DNA of 64,000 nt from Melioribacteraceae bacterium. Its GTDB lineage: Bacteria; Bacteroidota; Ignavibacteria; Ignavibacteriales; Melioribacteraceae. The notes under the pieces are model-generated. The model was not told the DNA's origin and searched no databases. It saw only the letters and a list, made by a program, of their open reading frames with translations. The stretch is from the NCBI GenBank assembly GCA_021740785.1, contig JAIOZI010000015.1, positions 1 through 64,000 on the forward strand. The letters run 5' to 3'. Shown piece after piece: positions 34,904 through 44,947 of the stretch; the first letter of the stretch is position 1, and every line of letters begins with the position of its first letter. The translations under genes and the position numbers were made by a program.

Positions 34904-35295
34904 ATGAATATTAATATTGGTAGAATCGTAATTCTTGTTAATGATTACGATAAAGCATTCGAGTTTTATAAGCAGATTTTTTTTGCTAAAAAATTATATG
35001 ATGAAACAACACCGGAGGGACAAAGATTTTTACATATTTCATTTTCAGGTAATAACGGTATTGGTATTTGGTTTCTTAAAACCGATTCGGATAATCAGAA
35101 AGATAAAGTCGGTAAACAAACAGCCGGTCAACCTACAATAGTTTTTTACACAGACGATATAGAACCACTTTACGAACGTCTTCAAAAGATAACGTGGAGA
35201 TTATCGAAAAATTAGTATCTTCGCCGGGTAATAAATTTTTTCATTGTCTTGATCTTTACGGAAATAGAATTACGGTAGTTCAATTAACCGGATAA
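34904..35295 (+). pseudogene. VOC (glyoxalase) family gene with a single-base frameshift
   Basis: The first frame (34904 to about 35185) encodes a glyoxalase/bleomycin-resistance-like domain ending TDDIEPLYERLQ and would stop at 35215. Reading on in the next frame gives DNVEIIEKLVSSPGNKFFHCLDLYGN and RITVVQLTG up to a TAA at 35293-35295, exactly the expected end of a VOC domain. One A lost from the run after CTTC near 35184-35187 explains it. The gene is either freshly broken or carries a sequencing error. Restored, it would encode about 130 aa. Confidence 0.8.
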
Positions 35296-35297
35296 CA

Positions 35298-36623
<1,326 letters not shown>

Positions 36624-37241
36624 AAAATGGTTAGAAAAAAATCATAATAAATTATCCGAACAGTGGATCGGGTATTATAAAAAACATACCGGGAAGCCGA
36701 GTATAACTTGGTCGGAGTCGGTTGATCAAGCAATTTGTTTCGGCTGGATTGACGGATTGAGAAAATCGATTGATGACGAAAGCTATATGATTCGTTTTAC
36801 TCCGCGGAAGCCTGAAAGCAATTGGAGCGCGGTCAATATTGAAAAAGTGAAGAAGCTCACCAAGCTCGGTTTAATGAAACCGGAAGGGATTGCAGCCTAT
36901 CAAAAAAGGAAAGAACACAAATCAAAAGTTTACAGCTACGAACAGAAGGAAGTAAAGCTGGATAAAAAATTTATAGATATGATTAAAGCGAACAAAAAAG
37001 CGTGGCAGTATTTCAATAAGCTACTTGCTCCCTCGGCAAAAAAAGTTTCGATTAGATGGGTGATGAGCGCCAAACAAGAAAAGACACGGTTAAAAAGATT
37101 GAAAATCTTGATCGATTCATGTGCGAAAGAAGAAAAAATACCGGCATTGACCAAGTATAAAAAGTAGTACTTACTATCCAATATCAGTATCCGAAAATCT
37201 CCGAAATACAAATAATTCATGCAGCTTGAAAATATACTTGC

Positions 37242-37257
37242 GTAACTAAAATGTTAC
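37242..37257. promoter_or_regulatory. Palindromic operator candidate 1 for ArsR-type regulator
   Basis: GTAAC and GTTAC arms flank a 6-bp spacer. It shares the GTAACTA half-site with the second palindrome 28 bp away, upstream of the ArsR-family gene. Confidence 0.55.
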
Positions 37258-37269
37258 ACATATATTCGT

Positions 37270-37285
37270 GTAACTATTTAGTTAC
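37270..37285. promoter_or_regulatory. Palindromic operator candidate 2 for ArsR-type regulator
   Basis: GTAACTA-TT-TAGTTAC is a perfect 7-bp inverted repeat. Two related palindromes upstream of an ArsR-family gene are best explained as autoregulatory operators. Confidence 0.6.
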
Positions 37286-37413
37286 ATATTGAAAACGTAG
37301 TCATATATTATGAATAGAGACATAAAGTAAAATTGGTACATCTCTCATCACGTTGAAACGGTTTGGAAAGCGCAATAAAACAAAGATTTATAGAAATATT
37401 GGATAACCATAAA

Positions 37414-37770
37414 ATGAAACAGCAAACAGTTGATCCGTTTCAGGCAATTGCAGATCCGAGCCGCCGGCAGATTTTGCATTTACTTTCAAAAGAAAAGCTG
37501 ACGATAAACTCACTTGCCGAAAATTTTGAAATGAGCAGACCTGCGGTTTCGAAGCACGTTAAAATTTTAAACTCAGCGGGATTAATCTCCGTTGAATCAG
37601 CCGGACGAGAACGGCTGTGCACTCTTAAACAAGAAGGATTTAACCAACTTCATCAGTGGCTGGAGTACTATGAAAAATTCTGGACTATGAAATTAAACGC
37701 ACTCGAACAATTTTTATCCGGAACTCAACCATCAAGCAGGAAAAACAATAAAGGAAGGAAGGCAAAATGA
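37414..37770 (+). CDS. ArsR-family winged-helix transcriptional regulator
   Basis: Start taken at the ATG at 37414 (MKQQTVDPFQ), giving 118 aa and the usual family N-terminus FQAIADPSRRQIL; a TTG at 37363 would add 17 residues. The helix-turn-helix is ENFEMSRPAVSKHVKIL (about 43-59). The metal-binding cysteine motifs of true ArsR proteins are absent; this is the subgroup paired with SRPBCC (AHSA1) proteins. It overlaps the next gene by 4 bp. The two palindromes upstream are likely its operators. Confidence 0.88.
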   Translation: MKQQTVDPFQAIADPSRRQILHLLSKEKLTINSLAENFEMSRPAVSKHVKILNSAGLISVESAGRERLCTLKQEGFNQLHQWLEYYEKFWTMKLNALEQFLSGTQPSSRKNNKGRKAK

Positions 37771-38192
37771 AAAACGAACCTTTTGTAATTGAAAGAGAAT
37801 ATGACGCGCCAATAGATAAAGTGTGGGAGGCACTTACCGATAATTCTCAAATAAAACAATGGTATTTCGATATTGCGGAGTTCAAACCCGAAGTCGGCTT
37901 TGAATTTCAATTCGAAGGCGGGAAAGATGACAGGCGTTACATTCACTTGTGTAAAGTAACCGAAGTAATACCAACGAAGAAATTGTCGTATACATGGCGT
38001 TATGACGGTTATCCCGGCAGCAGTCATGTAATATGGGAGCTTTTTGATGCGAACGGTAAAACGAAGGTAAGATTAACACACGAAAATCTCGAAAGCTTCG
38101 GTACCGGTAATCCTGATTTCGCAAAAGAGAATTTTGTACAGGGCTGGAATGCTATTCTCGGTGAATTGTTAAAAGATTTTTTGGAGAATTAA
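37767..38192 (+). CDS. SRPBCC/AHSA1-domain protein
   Basis: A 141-aa START-like protein, beginning with the typical EREYDAPIDKVWEALTD and ending GWNAILGELLKDFL. The fold has a large hydrophobic ligand pocket; ligands are usually unknown. The ATGA overlap with the ArsR-family gene marks the common ArsR-SRPBCC pair, in which the SRPBCC protein may act on the same signal. Confidence 0.88.
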   Translation: MKNEPFVIEREYDAPIDKVWEALTDNSQIKQWYFDIAEFKPEVGFEFQFEGGKDDRRYIHLCKVTEVIPTKKLSYTWRYDGYPGSSHVIWELFDANGKTKVRLTHENLESFGTGNPDFAKENFVQGWNAILGELLKDFLEN

Positions 38193-38261
38193 CATGGCTG
38201 GAAAAATATAAACCAAAAATAACTCGTCTATTTTTCGGTTGAGAACATAAATTGGAGATAA

Positions 38262-38289
38262 TACTTTTGTCCAATATTAAACAAAAGTA
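38262..38289. promoter_or_regulatory. Perfect 9-bp inverted repeat upstream of ada
   Basis: TACTTTTGT and ACAAAAGTA are separated by 10 bp, ending 12 bp before the ada start codon. It could be an operator or a leader hairpin. It does not resemble the E. coli Ada box. Confidence 0.5.
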
Positions 38290-38301
38290 CCGGGTAAAAA
38301 A

Positions 38302-39366
38302 ATGCAAATTACAAATAGAAGCGAGATTCAAAAATATTATACGGCTCTGCTTGAAAGAGATTCAAATTTTATAGGCACATTTTTCGTGGGAGTAAAAACA
38401 ACAGGTGTTTTTTGCATTCCGACTTGCAGAGCTAGAAAACCGAAACTCGAAAACGTCGAATTCTTTACCGAAGTAAAGGATGTATTAAGAAACGGTTACA
38501 GACCTTGTAAAATTTGTAAACCTACACAAAATGCTTATCAACCCCCGGCTGATGTGTCTCAAGCATTGAACATGGTAAAAAGTAAACCGAAAGAGAAAAT
38601 CAATGATTATCAATTAAGGAAGTCGGGCATGAGTCCCGAAAAAATTAGAAGATGGTTTAAGCAGCATTACGGTATAACTTTTCAAGCATACCAAAGGATG
38701 CTGCGGATCAACACGGCATTTCAAGAGCTGCAAAACGGGAATAAAGTAATTGATTCTGCATATGAATCAGGATACGAATCGTTGAGCGGGTTCAATTATA
38801 CATTTAAGAAAATGCTTGGCAATTCACCCAACCAAATTAAAAATAAAAATATAATCTTGATAACAAGGCTTACCACACCACTCGGACCAATGTACGCATG
38901 TGCCACGAACAAAGGTATCTGTTTATTGGAATTTACCGATAGGAGAATGCTCGAGACGGAATTCCACGATCTGCAAAACAAATTAAACGCCACCATAATT
39001 GCCGGTGAGAATGAACATCTAATTAAATTGAAAAAAGAACTGGCAGAATATTTTGACGGAGCGAGAAAAGAATTTACCGTTCAACTTCAAACACCCGGTT
39101 CTGATTTTCAACAGTTAGTCTGGAATGGATTACACAATATAGAGTATGGAAAAACTAGTTCTTACCAACAGCAGGCGGAGTCACTGAAAAAACCGAATGC
39201 TGTGAGAGCTGTCGCATCAGCAAACGGGCAGAATAGAATTTCGATAGTGATTCCTTGTCACAGGGTAATAGGGAAGAACGGAAACTTAACAGGTTACGGC
39301 GGCGGACTTGAAAGGAAGAAATGGCTGCTTGAGCATGAAAAGAAATTTTCTAATGTCAATTATTGA
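38302..39366 (+). CDS. ada: Bifunctional Ada: DNA-methylphosphotriester/O6-methylguanine repair protein and regulator
   Basis: A 354-aa full-length Ada. The N-terminal zinc site has Cys38, Cys42, Cys69 and Cys72, the same numbers as in E. coli, with Cys38 accepting methyl groups from phosphotriesters. An AraC-type helix-turn-helix domain occupies about 85-180. The C-terminal methyltransferase has the acceptor Cys319 in IPCHRVIG. Methylated Ada activates alkylation-repair genes. Its neighbour, the YcaQ-type glycosylase, also repairs alkylated DNA. Confidence 0.95.
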   Translation: MQITNRSEIQKYYTALLERDSNFIGTFFVGVKTTGVFCIPTCRARKPKLENVEFFTEVKDVLRNGYRPCKICKPTQNAYQPPADVSQALNMVKSKPKEKINDYQLRKSGMSPEKIRRWFKQHYGITFQAYQRMLRINTAFQELQNGNKVIDSAYESGYESLSGFNYTFKKMLGNSPNQIKNKNIILITRLTTPLGPMYACATNKGICLLEFTDRRMLETEFHDLQNKLNATIIAGENEHLIKLKKELAEYFDGARKEFTVQLQTPGSDFQQLVWNGLHNIEYGKTSSYQQQAESLKKPNAVRAVASANGQNRISIVIPCHRVIGKNGNLTGYGGGLERKKWLLEHEKKFSNVNY

Positions 39367-39474
39367 TTCCTTGAATGAGAAGTTCAATTATACCTTTTGC
39401 TAAATTAATTTGTATCCAACTTTTTAAACGATTGCAAGAAATTTTAATACAGAAAAGTCGGAATGAAATTTTCT

Positions 39475-40455
39475 TTACGCTGCAAACTCCCTGTTATATT
39501 TATTTCGGTATTGAAAAGGCGATAACCCGGTTATTTTTTTAAACGTATTACGGAATGCCTTCGGATCGGTATAACCGACTTTATACATAGCATCGGTAAC
39601 GTTTTCCCGTGATGATTCGAGACTCATTTTTGCAGCTTCCACTTTTACTCGTTGAATATATTCCGTAATCGTATTCGCAGTAGCTTTTTTAAAGCGGCGC
39701 TCGAGATTTCTTCTGCTCAATGCAAACATAGAAGCTAATTGACTAACCGTAATTTTATTCTGATAATTGCTTTCAATAAATTCTTGAGCTTTTTTAACCT
39801 GTTCGTCGTTGTGTTCTTTTTGACCTCTGAACATTATAAACTGTGATTGGCTTTGTTTATTAATATCGATCATAAATGACTTGGCTGTTAAAAGAGCGAT
39901 TTCTCTACCGGTAAATTTTTCAATTAAATACAAAATTAAGTTCAAGTAAGAGTATGCTCCCCCGCTGGTATAAATACCTGCATCCTCAGTCATAATTTTA
40001 TCATCGAGTAAAATAATATCAGGATACATTTTCCTAAACTCAGCAGAAAAACGCCAATGAGTCGTAGCACGTTTACCGTTCAACAATCCGGTAGCCGCCA
40101 GAAAGAACGAACCCAAACAAAAACTTACAATCTCGGCACCGTTCCTATACTGATCAATTATCCACGGAATGAACTCCTTGTTGCGCTCGGCAGCTTTATC
40201 CTGCTCGCCGTGGATAGCGGGAATAATAATTATATCAGTTTTGTTTACTTCATCAATTAATAGCTCAGGATTTACCACGAATAAACCGGTGCTTTGTTCA
40301 GTTACTTTTGATAATCCTACTAATTGAACTTTGAAAACCGGTGGATTTCCGCTATCAATAAGCATTTCATTTACATTTGAGAAAATTTGATGAGTTCCTT
40401 CGATATTAACTAGGCTAGTATGTCCATGCGGAATTAAAATAGAGATATGTTTCAT
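39475..40455 (-). CDS. GlxA-family transcriptional regulator (DJ-1/PfpI plus AraC domain)
   Basis: Start set at 40455 (MKHISILIPHGHTSL), where the PfpI-like domain begins; the frame from 40515 adds a hydrophobic 20-residue stretch with no family match. The 326-aa product has an N-terminal DJ-1/PfpI domain (nucleophile-elbow-like VSFCLGSFFLAATGLL; Cys present) and a C-terminal AraC domain (ALSRRNLERRFKKAT and second HTH near YKVGYTDPKAFRNTFKK). Such regulators sense small metabolites. Divergent from the PhnB gene, which may be a target. Confidence 0.9.
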   Translation of the reverse strand: MKHISILIPHGHTSLVNIEGTHQIFSNVNEMLIDSGNPPVFKVQLVGLSKVTEQSTGLFVVNPELLIDEVNKTDIIIIPAIHGEQDKAAERNKEFIPWIIDQYRNGAEIVSFCLGSFFLAATGLLNGKRATTHWRFSAEFRKMYPDIILLDDKIMTEDAGIYTSGGAYSYLNLILYLIEKFTGREIALLTAKSFMIDINKQSQSQFIMFRGQKEHNDEQVKKAQEFIESNYQNKITVSQLASMFALSRRNLERRFKKATANTITEYIQRVKVEAAKMSLESSRENVTDAMYKVGYTDPKAFRNTFKKITGLSPFQYRNKYNREFAA

Positions 40456-40627
40456 TTTGTTTCCCACTTCAAATTGTAACTTAAGAAATATAAAAAGACA
40501 AAATGTCGGAATCAACCCTAAAAATTGCCGTAATTGACCCTCTCAAATAGAAATTCATTAGAGTAAATTAGATCTGTTATGAATTTTTATGAGCAAACTT
40601 ATTAATATCAAAAAAGGAGATGCAATT

Positions 40628-41065
40628 ATGAAATCAGTAAACCCATATTTAAATTTCCAGGGAAATACGGAAGAAGCGTTCAACTTTTACAAAAAAGTTT
40701 TCGGTGGTGAATTCCCGGGAGGAATAATTCGTTTCAATAGCGCTAAAATGGGGGAAAAACTTAGCGAGGAAGAGCAGCAGAAAGTTATGCACGTCGGTTT
40801 GCCAATGGGTAACCAAAATTATTTGATGGCAACGGATGCTCTTGAATCGCTAGAACAGAAGGTGAAATTCGGGAACAATTTTTATATAGCAATTGATGCC
40901 GAAAGTAAAGATGAAGCCGATATGTTGTTCGAAGGACTTTCTGATGGGGGCAAGGTTGAAATGCCGATGGCTGATCAATTTTGGGGTGACTACTTTGGTT
41001 CATTAACGGATCAATTCGGCGTGCAGTGGATGGTTATTTACTCACATCTAAAAACTGAAAACTAA
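40628..41065 (+). CDS. PhnB-type VOC family protein
   Basis: Start set at 40628 (MKSVNPYLNF), preceded by AAAGGAGATG; an upstream ATG at 40589 is possible. The 145-aa product has the PhnB pattern NPYLNFQGNTEEAFNFYKKVFGGEF and the C-terminal MPMADQFWGDYFGSLTDQFGVQWMV. Vicinal-oxygen-chelate fold; the activity of PhnB proteins is not established. It begins a run of six same-strand genes with short gaps. Confidence 0.88.
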   Translation: MKSVNPYLNFQGNTEEAFNFYKKVFGGEFPGGIIRFNSAKMGEKLSEEEQQKVMHVGLPMGNQNYLMATDALESLEQKVKFGNNFYIAIDAESKDEADMLFEGLSDGGKVEMPMADQFWGDYFGSLTDQFGVQWMVIYSHLKTEN

Positions 41066-41104
41066 TTTACATTATATGATTCTTATTTTAACTTCTATTG
41101 TTAT

Positions 41105-41416
41105 ATGACAGCATCAAAACGAAAACTAAAAATCTGTGATCGCGGACATAAATTTTATAAAAGCAGTGATTGCCCTACTTGTCCGGTTTGTGAAAGAGAA
41201 AGAAAACCAAAGCAAGGGTTCCTTTCTTCACTTAGCGCCCCGGCAAGAAGAGCACTTGAGAATATAGGAATAACAACCGTTAATGAACTTTCTAATTATA
41301 CTGAGAAAGAAATATTGAATTTGCACGGTATGGGTCCGAGTTCAATTCCAAAATTAAAAAATGTGATGGAACAGAATGGATTATCATTTAAAAACTCTGC
41401 CGGCGATGCAAAATAA
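41105..41416 (+). CDS. Small protein with zinc-ribbon-like cysteines and an RNA polymerase alpha-CTD-like helix-hairpin-helix
   Basis: A 103-aa protein. The N-terminal part has CDRGHKFYKSSDCPTCPVCE, a cysteine/histidine cluster like a zinc knuckle. The C-terminal part (about 40-95) reads LSAPARRALENIGI, TTVNELSNYTEKEIL, LHGMGPSSIPKLKNVM, the helix-hairpin-helix pattern of the RNA polymerase alpha C-terminal domain. It is not the genuine RpoA. Similar small proteins occur in Bacteroidota; function unknown, nucleic-acid binding likely. Confidence 0.75.
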   Translation: MTASKRKLKICDRGHKFYKSSDCPTCPVCERERKPKQGFLSSLSAPARRALENIGITTVNELSNYTEKEILNLHGMGPSSIPKLKNVMEQNGLSFKNSAGDAK

Positions 41417-41429
41417 CGGAGGAGAAACA

Positions 41430-41996
41430 ATGAGAAAATTAAAATTGCAAATGCAGATGACACTTGACGGATTTGTTTCAACAGGCCCAAGAGATGAACA
41501 AAAATGGGTTACCTGGGCTTGGGACGAAATAAAACATGATGTACTTGACCTGGCTAACAGTTGCGACACAGAACTAATAGGTCGAAAATTAGCTGTCGAT
41601 TATATTCCATTTTGGACAGAAACTTTATCGCAACCTGAATCAATGATGTATGAAGCAGCCAAAATCAAAGCCGGTCAGAAGAAAATCGTTTTCTCAAAGA
41701 CATTAAACAAATCTATTTGGGAAAATACTGAGGTTGCAAAAGGCGACTTAGTAGAAGAAATAAGAAAACTTAAGAATCAGAATGGGAAAGATATAATTGT
41801 TTACGGCGGAACTTCGTTTGTAGCATCATTAATAAAAGAAGGGTTAATTGATGAGTTGAATCTTTTTCTTAATCCTGTTGCAATAGGTAAAGGAGAATCA
41901 ATCTTCAGTAGTTTGGAGGAATTCAGGAAACTGCAACTTAAAAAAACAATTACTTATGATAGCGGAATTGTGCTTTTGAAATATGAAGCTAAATAA
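41430..41996 (+). CDS. Dihydrofolate reductase-like (RibD C-terminal) family protein 1
   Basis: Start set at 41430 (MRKLKLQMQM), with CGGAGGAG upstream. The 188-aa product has the family pattern: MTLDGFVSTG near the start, ELIGRKLAVDYIPFW in the middle, and DIIVYGGTSFVASLIKEGLIDELNLFLNPVAIGKGESIF near the end. The fold binds NADPH; biological substrates of these stand-alone proteins are unknown. It is the first of three such paralogues in this stretch. Confidence 0.88.
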   Translation: MRKLKLQMQMTLDGFVSTGPRDEQKWVTWAWDEIKHDVLDLANSCDTELIGRKLAVDYIPFWTETLSQPESMMYEAAKIKAGQKKIVFSKTLNKSIWENTEVAKGDLVEEIRKLKNQNGKDIIVYGGTSFVASLIKEGLIDELNLFLNPVAIGKGESIFSSLEEFRKLQLKKTITYDSGIVLLKYEAK

Positions 41997-42023
41997 AAAT
42001 TTTATTAATTGGGAGTGAGTTAT

Positions 42024-42668
42024 ATGCAAAAGTTACGTGTAGAAAGTTTCACAATATCAATAGACGGTTTTGGATCAGGTCCTAATCAAAGCCTTGAAAA
42101 TCCCTTAGGTATTGGCGGTACGAATTTACATCAATGGTTTTATCCTACAGAGATTTTTCAAAAAAACGTGATGGGCAAAAATGAAGGTACAACCGGAATT
42201 GATAATGACTTTGCCAAACGAGGATTTAATAATATCGGCGCGTGGATTTTAGGTAGAAATATGTTTGCTCCAAGTCGCGGACCTTGGTTAGATGATAATT
42301 GGAAAGGCTGGTGGGGTGATAATCCTCCGTATCACGTACCGGTTTTTGTTTTAACAAATCATGCACGCGATCCTATTAAAATGGAAGGGGGGACTGTTTT
42401 TAATTTTGTAACTGAAGGAATTCATACCGCTCTCGAACATGCTTTTGATTCAGCCGAAGGGAAAGATGTACGAATCGGTGGGGGAGTTAATGTAATTCGC
42501 CAGTATCTTAACGAAAAATTAATAGATGAAATGCATCTTGCCGTTTCACCTGTTCTTTTGGGATCCGGGGAAAATCTTTTCGCAAATATTGATTTGATTT
42601 CTTTGGGATATAAATGCACCGAGCATGTGACTACGGAAAATGCAGCACATATAATTATAAAAAAATGA
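42024..42668 (+). CDS. Dihydrofolate reductase-like (RibD C-terminal) family protein 2
   Basis: Start set at 42024 (MQKLRVESFT), preceded by GGGAGTGAG; a TTG at 42009 is an alternative. The 214-aa product belongs to the longer DHFR-like subgroup: SIDGFGSGPNQSLENPLGIGG near the start, GAWILGRNMF, and VRIGGGVNVIRQYLNEKLIDEMHLAVSPVLLGSGENLF. Probably an NAD(P)H-dependent reductase of unknown substrate. Confidence 0.88.
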   Translation: MQKLRVESFTISIDGFGSGPNQSLENPLGIGGTNLHQWFYPTEIFQKNVMGKNEGTTGIDNDFAKRGFNNIGAWILGRNMFAPSRGPWLDDNWKGWWGDNPPYHVPVFVLTNHARDPIKMEGGTVFNFVTEGIHTALEHAFDSAEGKDVRIGGGVNVIRQYLNEKLIDEMHLAVSPVLLGSGENLFANIDLISLGYKCTEHVTTENAAHIIIKK

Positions 42669-42697
42669 AATTTGAGTAAAAAGGATTGGAGTTTATC

Positions 42698-43624
42698 ATG
42701 CAGAAAATAACACCTTGCTTGTGGTTCGATACGCAAGCAGAAGAAGCAGCATTATTTTACACATCTCTTTTTGATAATTCGAAGATTGGAAAAACAGCCC
42801 ATCATGATGAATCATCTGCACAAGCCTCGGGTCAGTCCGTAGGAAGCGCTCTCACAATTGAATTTGAGATTAACGGGTATAAATTTTTGGGCCTCAACGG
42901 CGGACCTCATTTTAAGCTAAATCCCTCGGTGTCTTTCTTTCTCAATTTCGATCCCTCAAAAGATAATAAAGCAAAGGAGAAACTGGATTCTGTATGGGAA
43001 AAGTTATCTAAGGACGGTGAAGTGCTGATGCCGCTGGATAAATACCCGTTCAGCGAGCATTACGGTTGGGTACAGGATAAATATGGAGTTTCATGGCAAT
43101 TAATTCTAACCAACCCCGATGGCGACGACAAACCGTTTATTGTTCCTTCATTTTTGTTTGTCGGGAATGTTTGCGGTAAGGCGGAAGAAGCGGGTGATTT
43201 TTATATCTCCGTTTTTAAGGATTCAAAAAGGGGACAAATAGCACGATATCCCGCTGGTATGGAACCTGATACTGAAGGCACTATTATGTTCACAGACTTT
43301 TTAATTGAAAAACAATGGTTTGCTGCAATGGACAGCGCGCGTGAACATAATTTTAATTTCAGTGAAGGAATTTCATTCATAGTAAATTGCGGCACTCAAG
43401 AGGAAGTTAATTATTACTGGAACAACCTTTCATCGGTTCCTGAAGCCGAACAATGCGGATGGCTAAAGGATAAGTACGGAGTTTCGTGGCAGATTATTCC
43501 TGATGCTTTGCCTAAACTGCTTACCGATCCGGATAAAGAAAAAGCCGGGAGAGCAATGCAGGCAATGCTGCAAATGAAAAAAATTGAAATTGCAGATTTG
43601 GAAAAGGCATACAACGGTGAATAA
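42698..43624 (+). CDS. Two-domain PhnB/3-demethylubiquinone-methyltransferase-like VOC protein
   Basis: Start set at the ATG at 42698; the TTG at 42686 would add four residues. The 308-aa product contains two PhnB-type VOC domains in tandem. The first (about 1-140) has CLWFDTQAEEAALFYTSLF and ends at YGVSWQLILTNP. The second (about 150-308) has FLFVGNVCGKAEEAGDFYISVF and ends at YGVSWQIIPDALP. Duplication of the single-domain form explains the length. Role unknown. Confidence 0.9.
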   Translation: MQKITPCLWFDTQAEEAALFYTSLFDNSKIGKTAHHDESSAQASGQSVGSALTIEFEINGYKFLGLNGGPHFKLNPSVSFFLNFDPSKDNKAKEKLDSVWEKLSKDGEVLMPLDKYPFSEHYGWVQDKYGVSWQLILTNPDGDDKPFIVPSFLFVGNVCGKAEEAGDFYISVFKDSKRGQIARYPAGMEPDTEGTIMFTDFLIEKQWFAAMDSAREHNFNFSEGISFIVNCGTQEEVNYYWNNLSSVPEAEQCGWLKDKYGVSWQIIPDALPKLLTDPDKEKAGRAMQAMLQMKKIEIADLEKAYNGE

Positions 43625-43697
43625 CGACACTTATATTCTTACACCGATTGTAAATTATACAAAGTCAATAGAATAATATCATAAACTTGGAGTCGAG

Positions 43698-44129
43698 ATG
43701 GAAACACAACTGAATCCCTATCTTAACTTTTCGAGTAACTGCGAAGAAGCATTCAATTTTTACAAGTCTGCTTTCGGCGGAGAGTTTTCAAATATAACCC
43801 GTTTTAAGGATATGGAAATGCCCGATGCGCCGCCCACACCAAAGGAAGTTGAAAACAAAATTATGCATGTATCTCTCCCAATTGGCAGCAGCATTCTAAT
43901 GGGCAGTGATGCCCCTGAAGAAATGGGATTTAAAGTTAACATCGGGAACAACAACTACATCTGTATTGCCCCTGAAAGCAGAGATGAAGCAACGCGACTG
44001 TTTAATGTACTCTCGAATGGCGGTCAGGTTGAAATGCCTATCGCCGATCAGCCCTGGGGAGACTACTGGGGTTCTTTCAAGGATAAATACGGCGTAATGT
44101 GGATGATTAATTATCACGAAGAGCAGTAA
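43698..44129 (+). CDS. PhnB-type VOC family protein
   Basis: A 143-aa single-domain VOC protein clearly paralogous to the one at 40628: LNPYLNFSSNCEEAFNFYKSAFGGEF at the start and MPIADQPWGDYWGSFKDKYGVMWMINY at the end. It ends the same-strand run that begins at 40628. Confidence 0.9.
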   Translation: METQLNPYLNFSSNCEEAFNFYKSAFGGEFSNITRFKDMEMPDAPPTPKEVENKIMHVSLPIGSSILMGSDAPEEMGFKVNIGNNNYICIAPESRDEATRLFNVLSNGGQVEMPIADQPWGDYWGSFKDKYGVMWMINYHEEQ

Positions 44130-44506
44130 TATAAAATGCAGAATTTATTCTTTATCCTAATCGTAACATGCTGGATATTTTGATCCTGTTGCACAACTGT
44201 CATTCTGAATGGAGCGAAACGGAATGAAGAATCTCAAGACAAGTTTTAAGTTGATAAGTATTTTACGTTAGATTCTTCAACCCGATAAAAACCATCGGGT
44301 TTCAGAATGACAATCTTTGAGATGTGCACATACTGAGTATTTGGGCAAGCTTCACTCCAATTCGTTCCACTTGCCACAGTGATAGACGGCTTAAGAATGG
44401 CGATTGTTCAACATGCTCTCGCTTTAGCAGGTCTTACTTGATTTAAGACGATTAAGGTTACAACGCTTTGCAAAATAAAATTTCATAATTCAGAAGGAGA
44501 AAGACT
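44130..44506. other. Intergenic region, 377 bp, with a MITE-like repeat
   Basis: No open frame of note. The centre (44198-44312) is a palindromic element described separately. The remaining sequence on each side shows no clear promoter or RNA gene. Confidence 0.6.
44198..44312. repeat. MITE/REP-like palindromic element
   Basis: The ends are perfect 12-bp terminal inverted repeats, TGTCATTCTGAA (44198-44209) and TTCAGAATGACA (44301-44312). Inside, GAAGAATCT (44226-44234) pairs with AGATTCTTC (44270-44278), and CCCGAT/ATCGGG form a hairpin (about 44281-44299). The CATTCTGA...GAAGAATCT wording recurs as a dispersed repeat in many bacterial genomes. No coding capacity. Confidence 0.75.
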
Positions 44507-44947
44507 ATGTCAACAATAAAACTTCACCGCGTTTTTAAAGCATCACCGGAAAAAATGTATAAGGCTTTACTTGATGCCGATGCCCAGGCAAAATGGCTTC
44601 CGCCTAATGGGTTTACTTGCAAAGTACACCATATGGATGCAAAAGTCGGAGGTACATATAAAATGTCATTCACAAATTTTTCAACAGGTAAGAGCAATTC
44701 ATTCGGCGGTAAGTATCTTGAACTAGTACCGAACGAACTGGTTCGTTATTCCGATAAATTTGACGATCCCAATTTACCCGGAGAAATGATAACTACAGTA
44801 ACAATCAAACAGGTCTCTTGCGGCTCGGATGTATCAATTGTGCAGGAAGGGGTACCGGATGTTATTCCACCGGAGATGTGTTATCTCGGATGGCAGGAAT
44901 CACTTGACCAATTAACTAAACTTATTGAAACTGATATACAGGATTGA
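44507..44947 (+). CDS. SRPBCC/AHSA1-domain protein
   Basis: A 146-aa START-like protein: LHRVFKASPEKMYKALLDADAQAKWLPPNGF at the start and CYLGWQESLDQLTKLIE at the end. AGAAGGAGAAAG precedes the ATG. Ligand unknown. It is the second of three SRPBCC genes in this stretch. Confidence 0.88.
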   Translation: MSTIKLHRVFKASPEKMYKALLDADAQAKWLPPNGFTCKVHHMDAKVGGTYKMSFTNFSTGKSNSFGGKYLELVPNELVRYSDKFDDPNLPGEMITTVTIKQVSCGSDVSIVQEGVPDVIPPEMCYLGWQESLDQLTKLIETDIQD

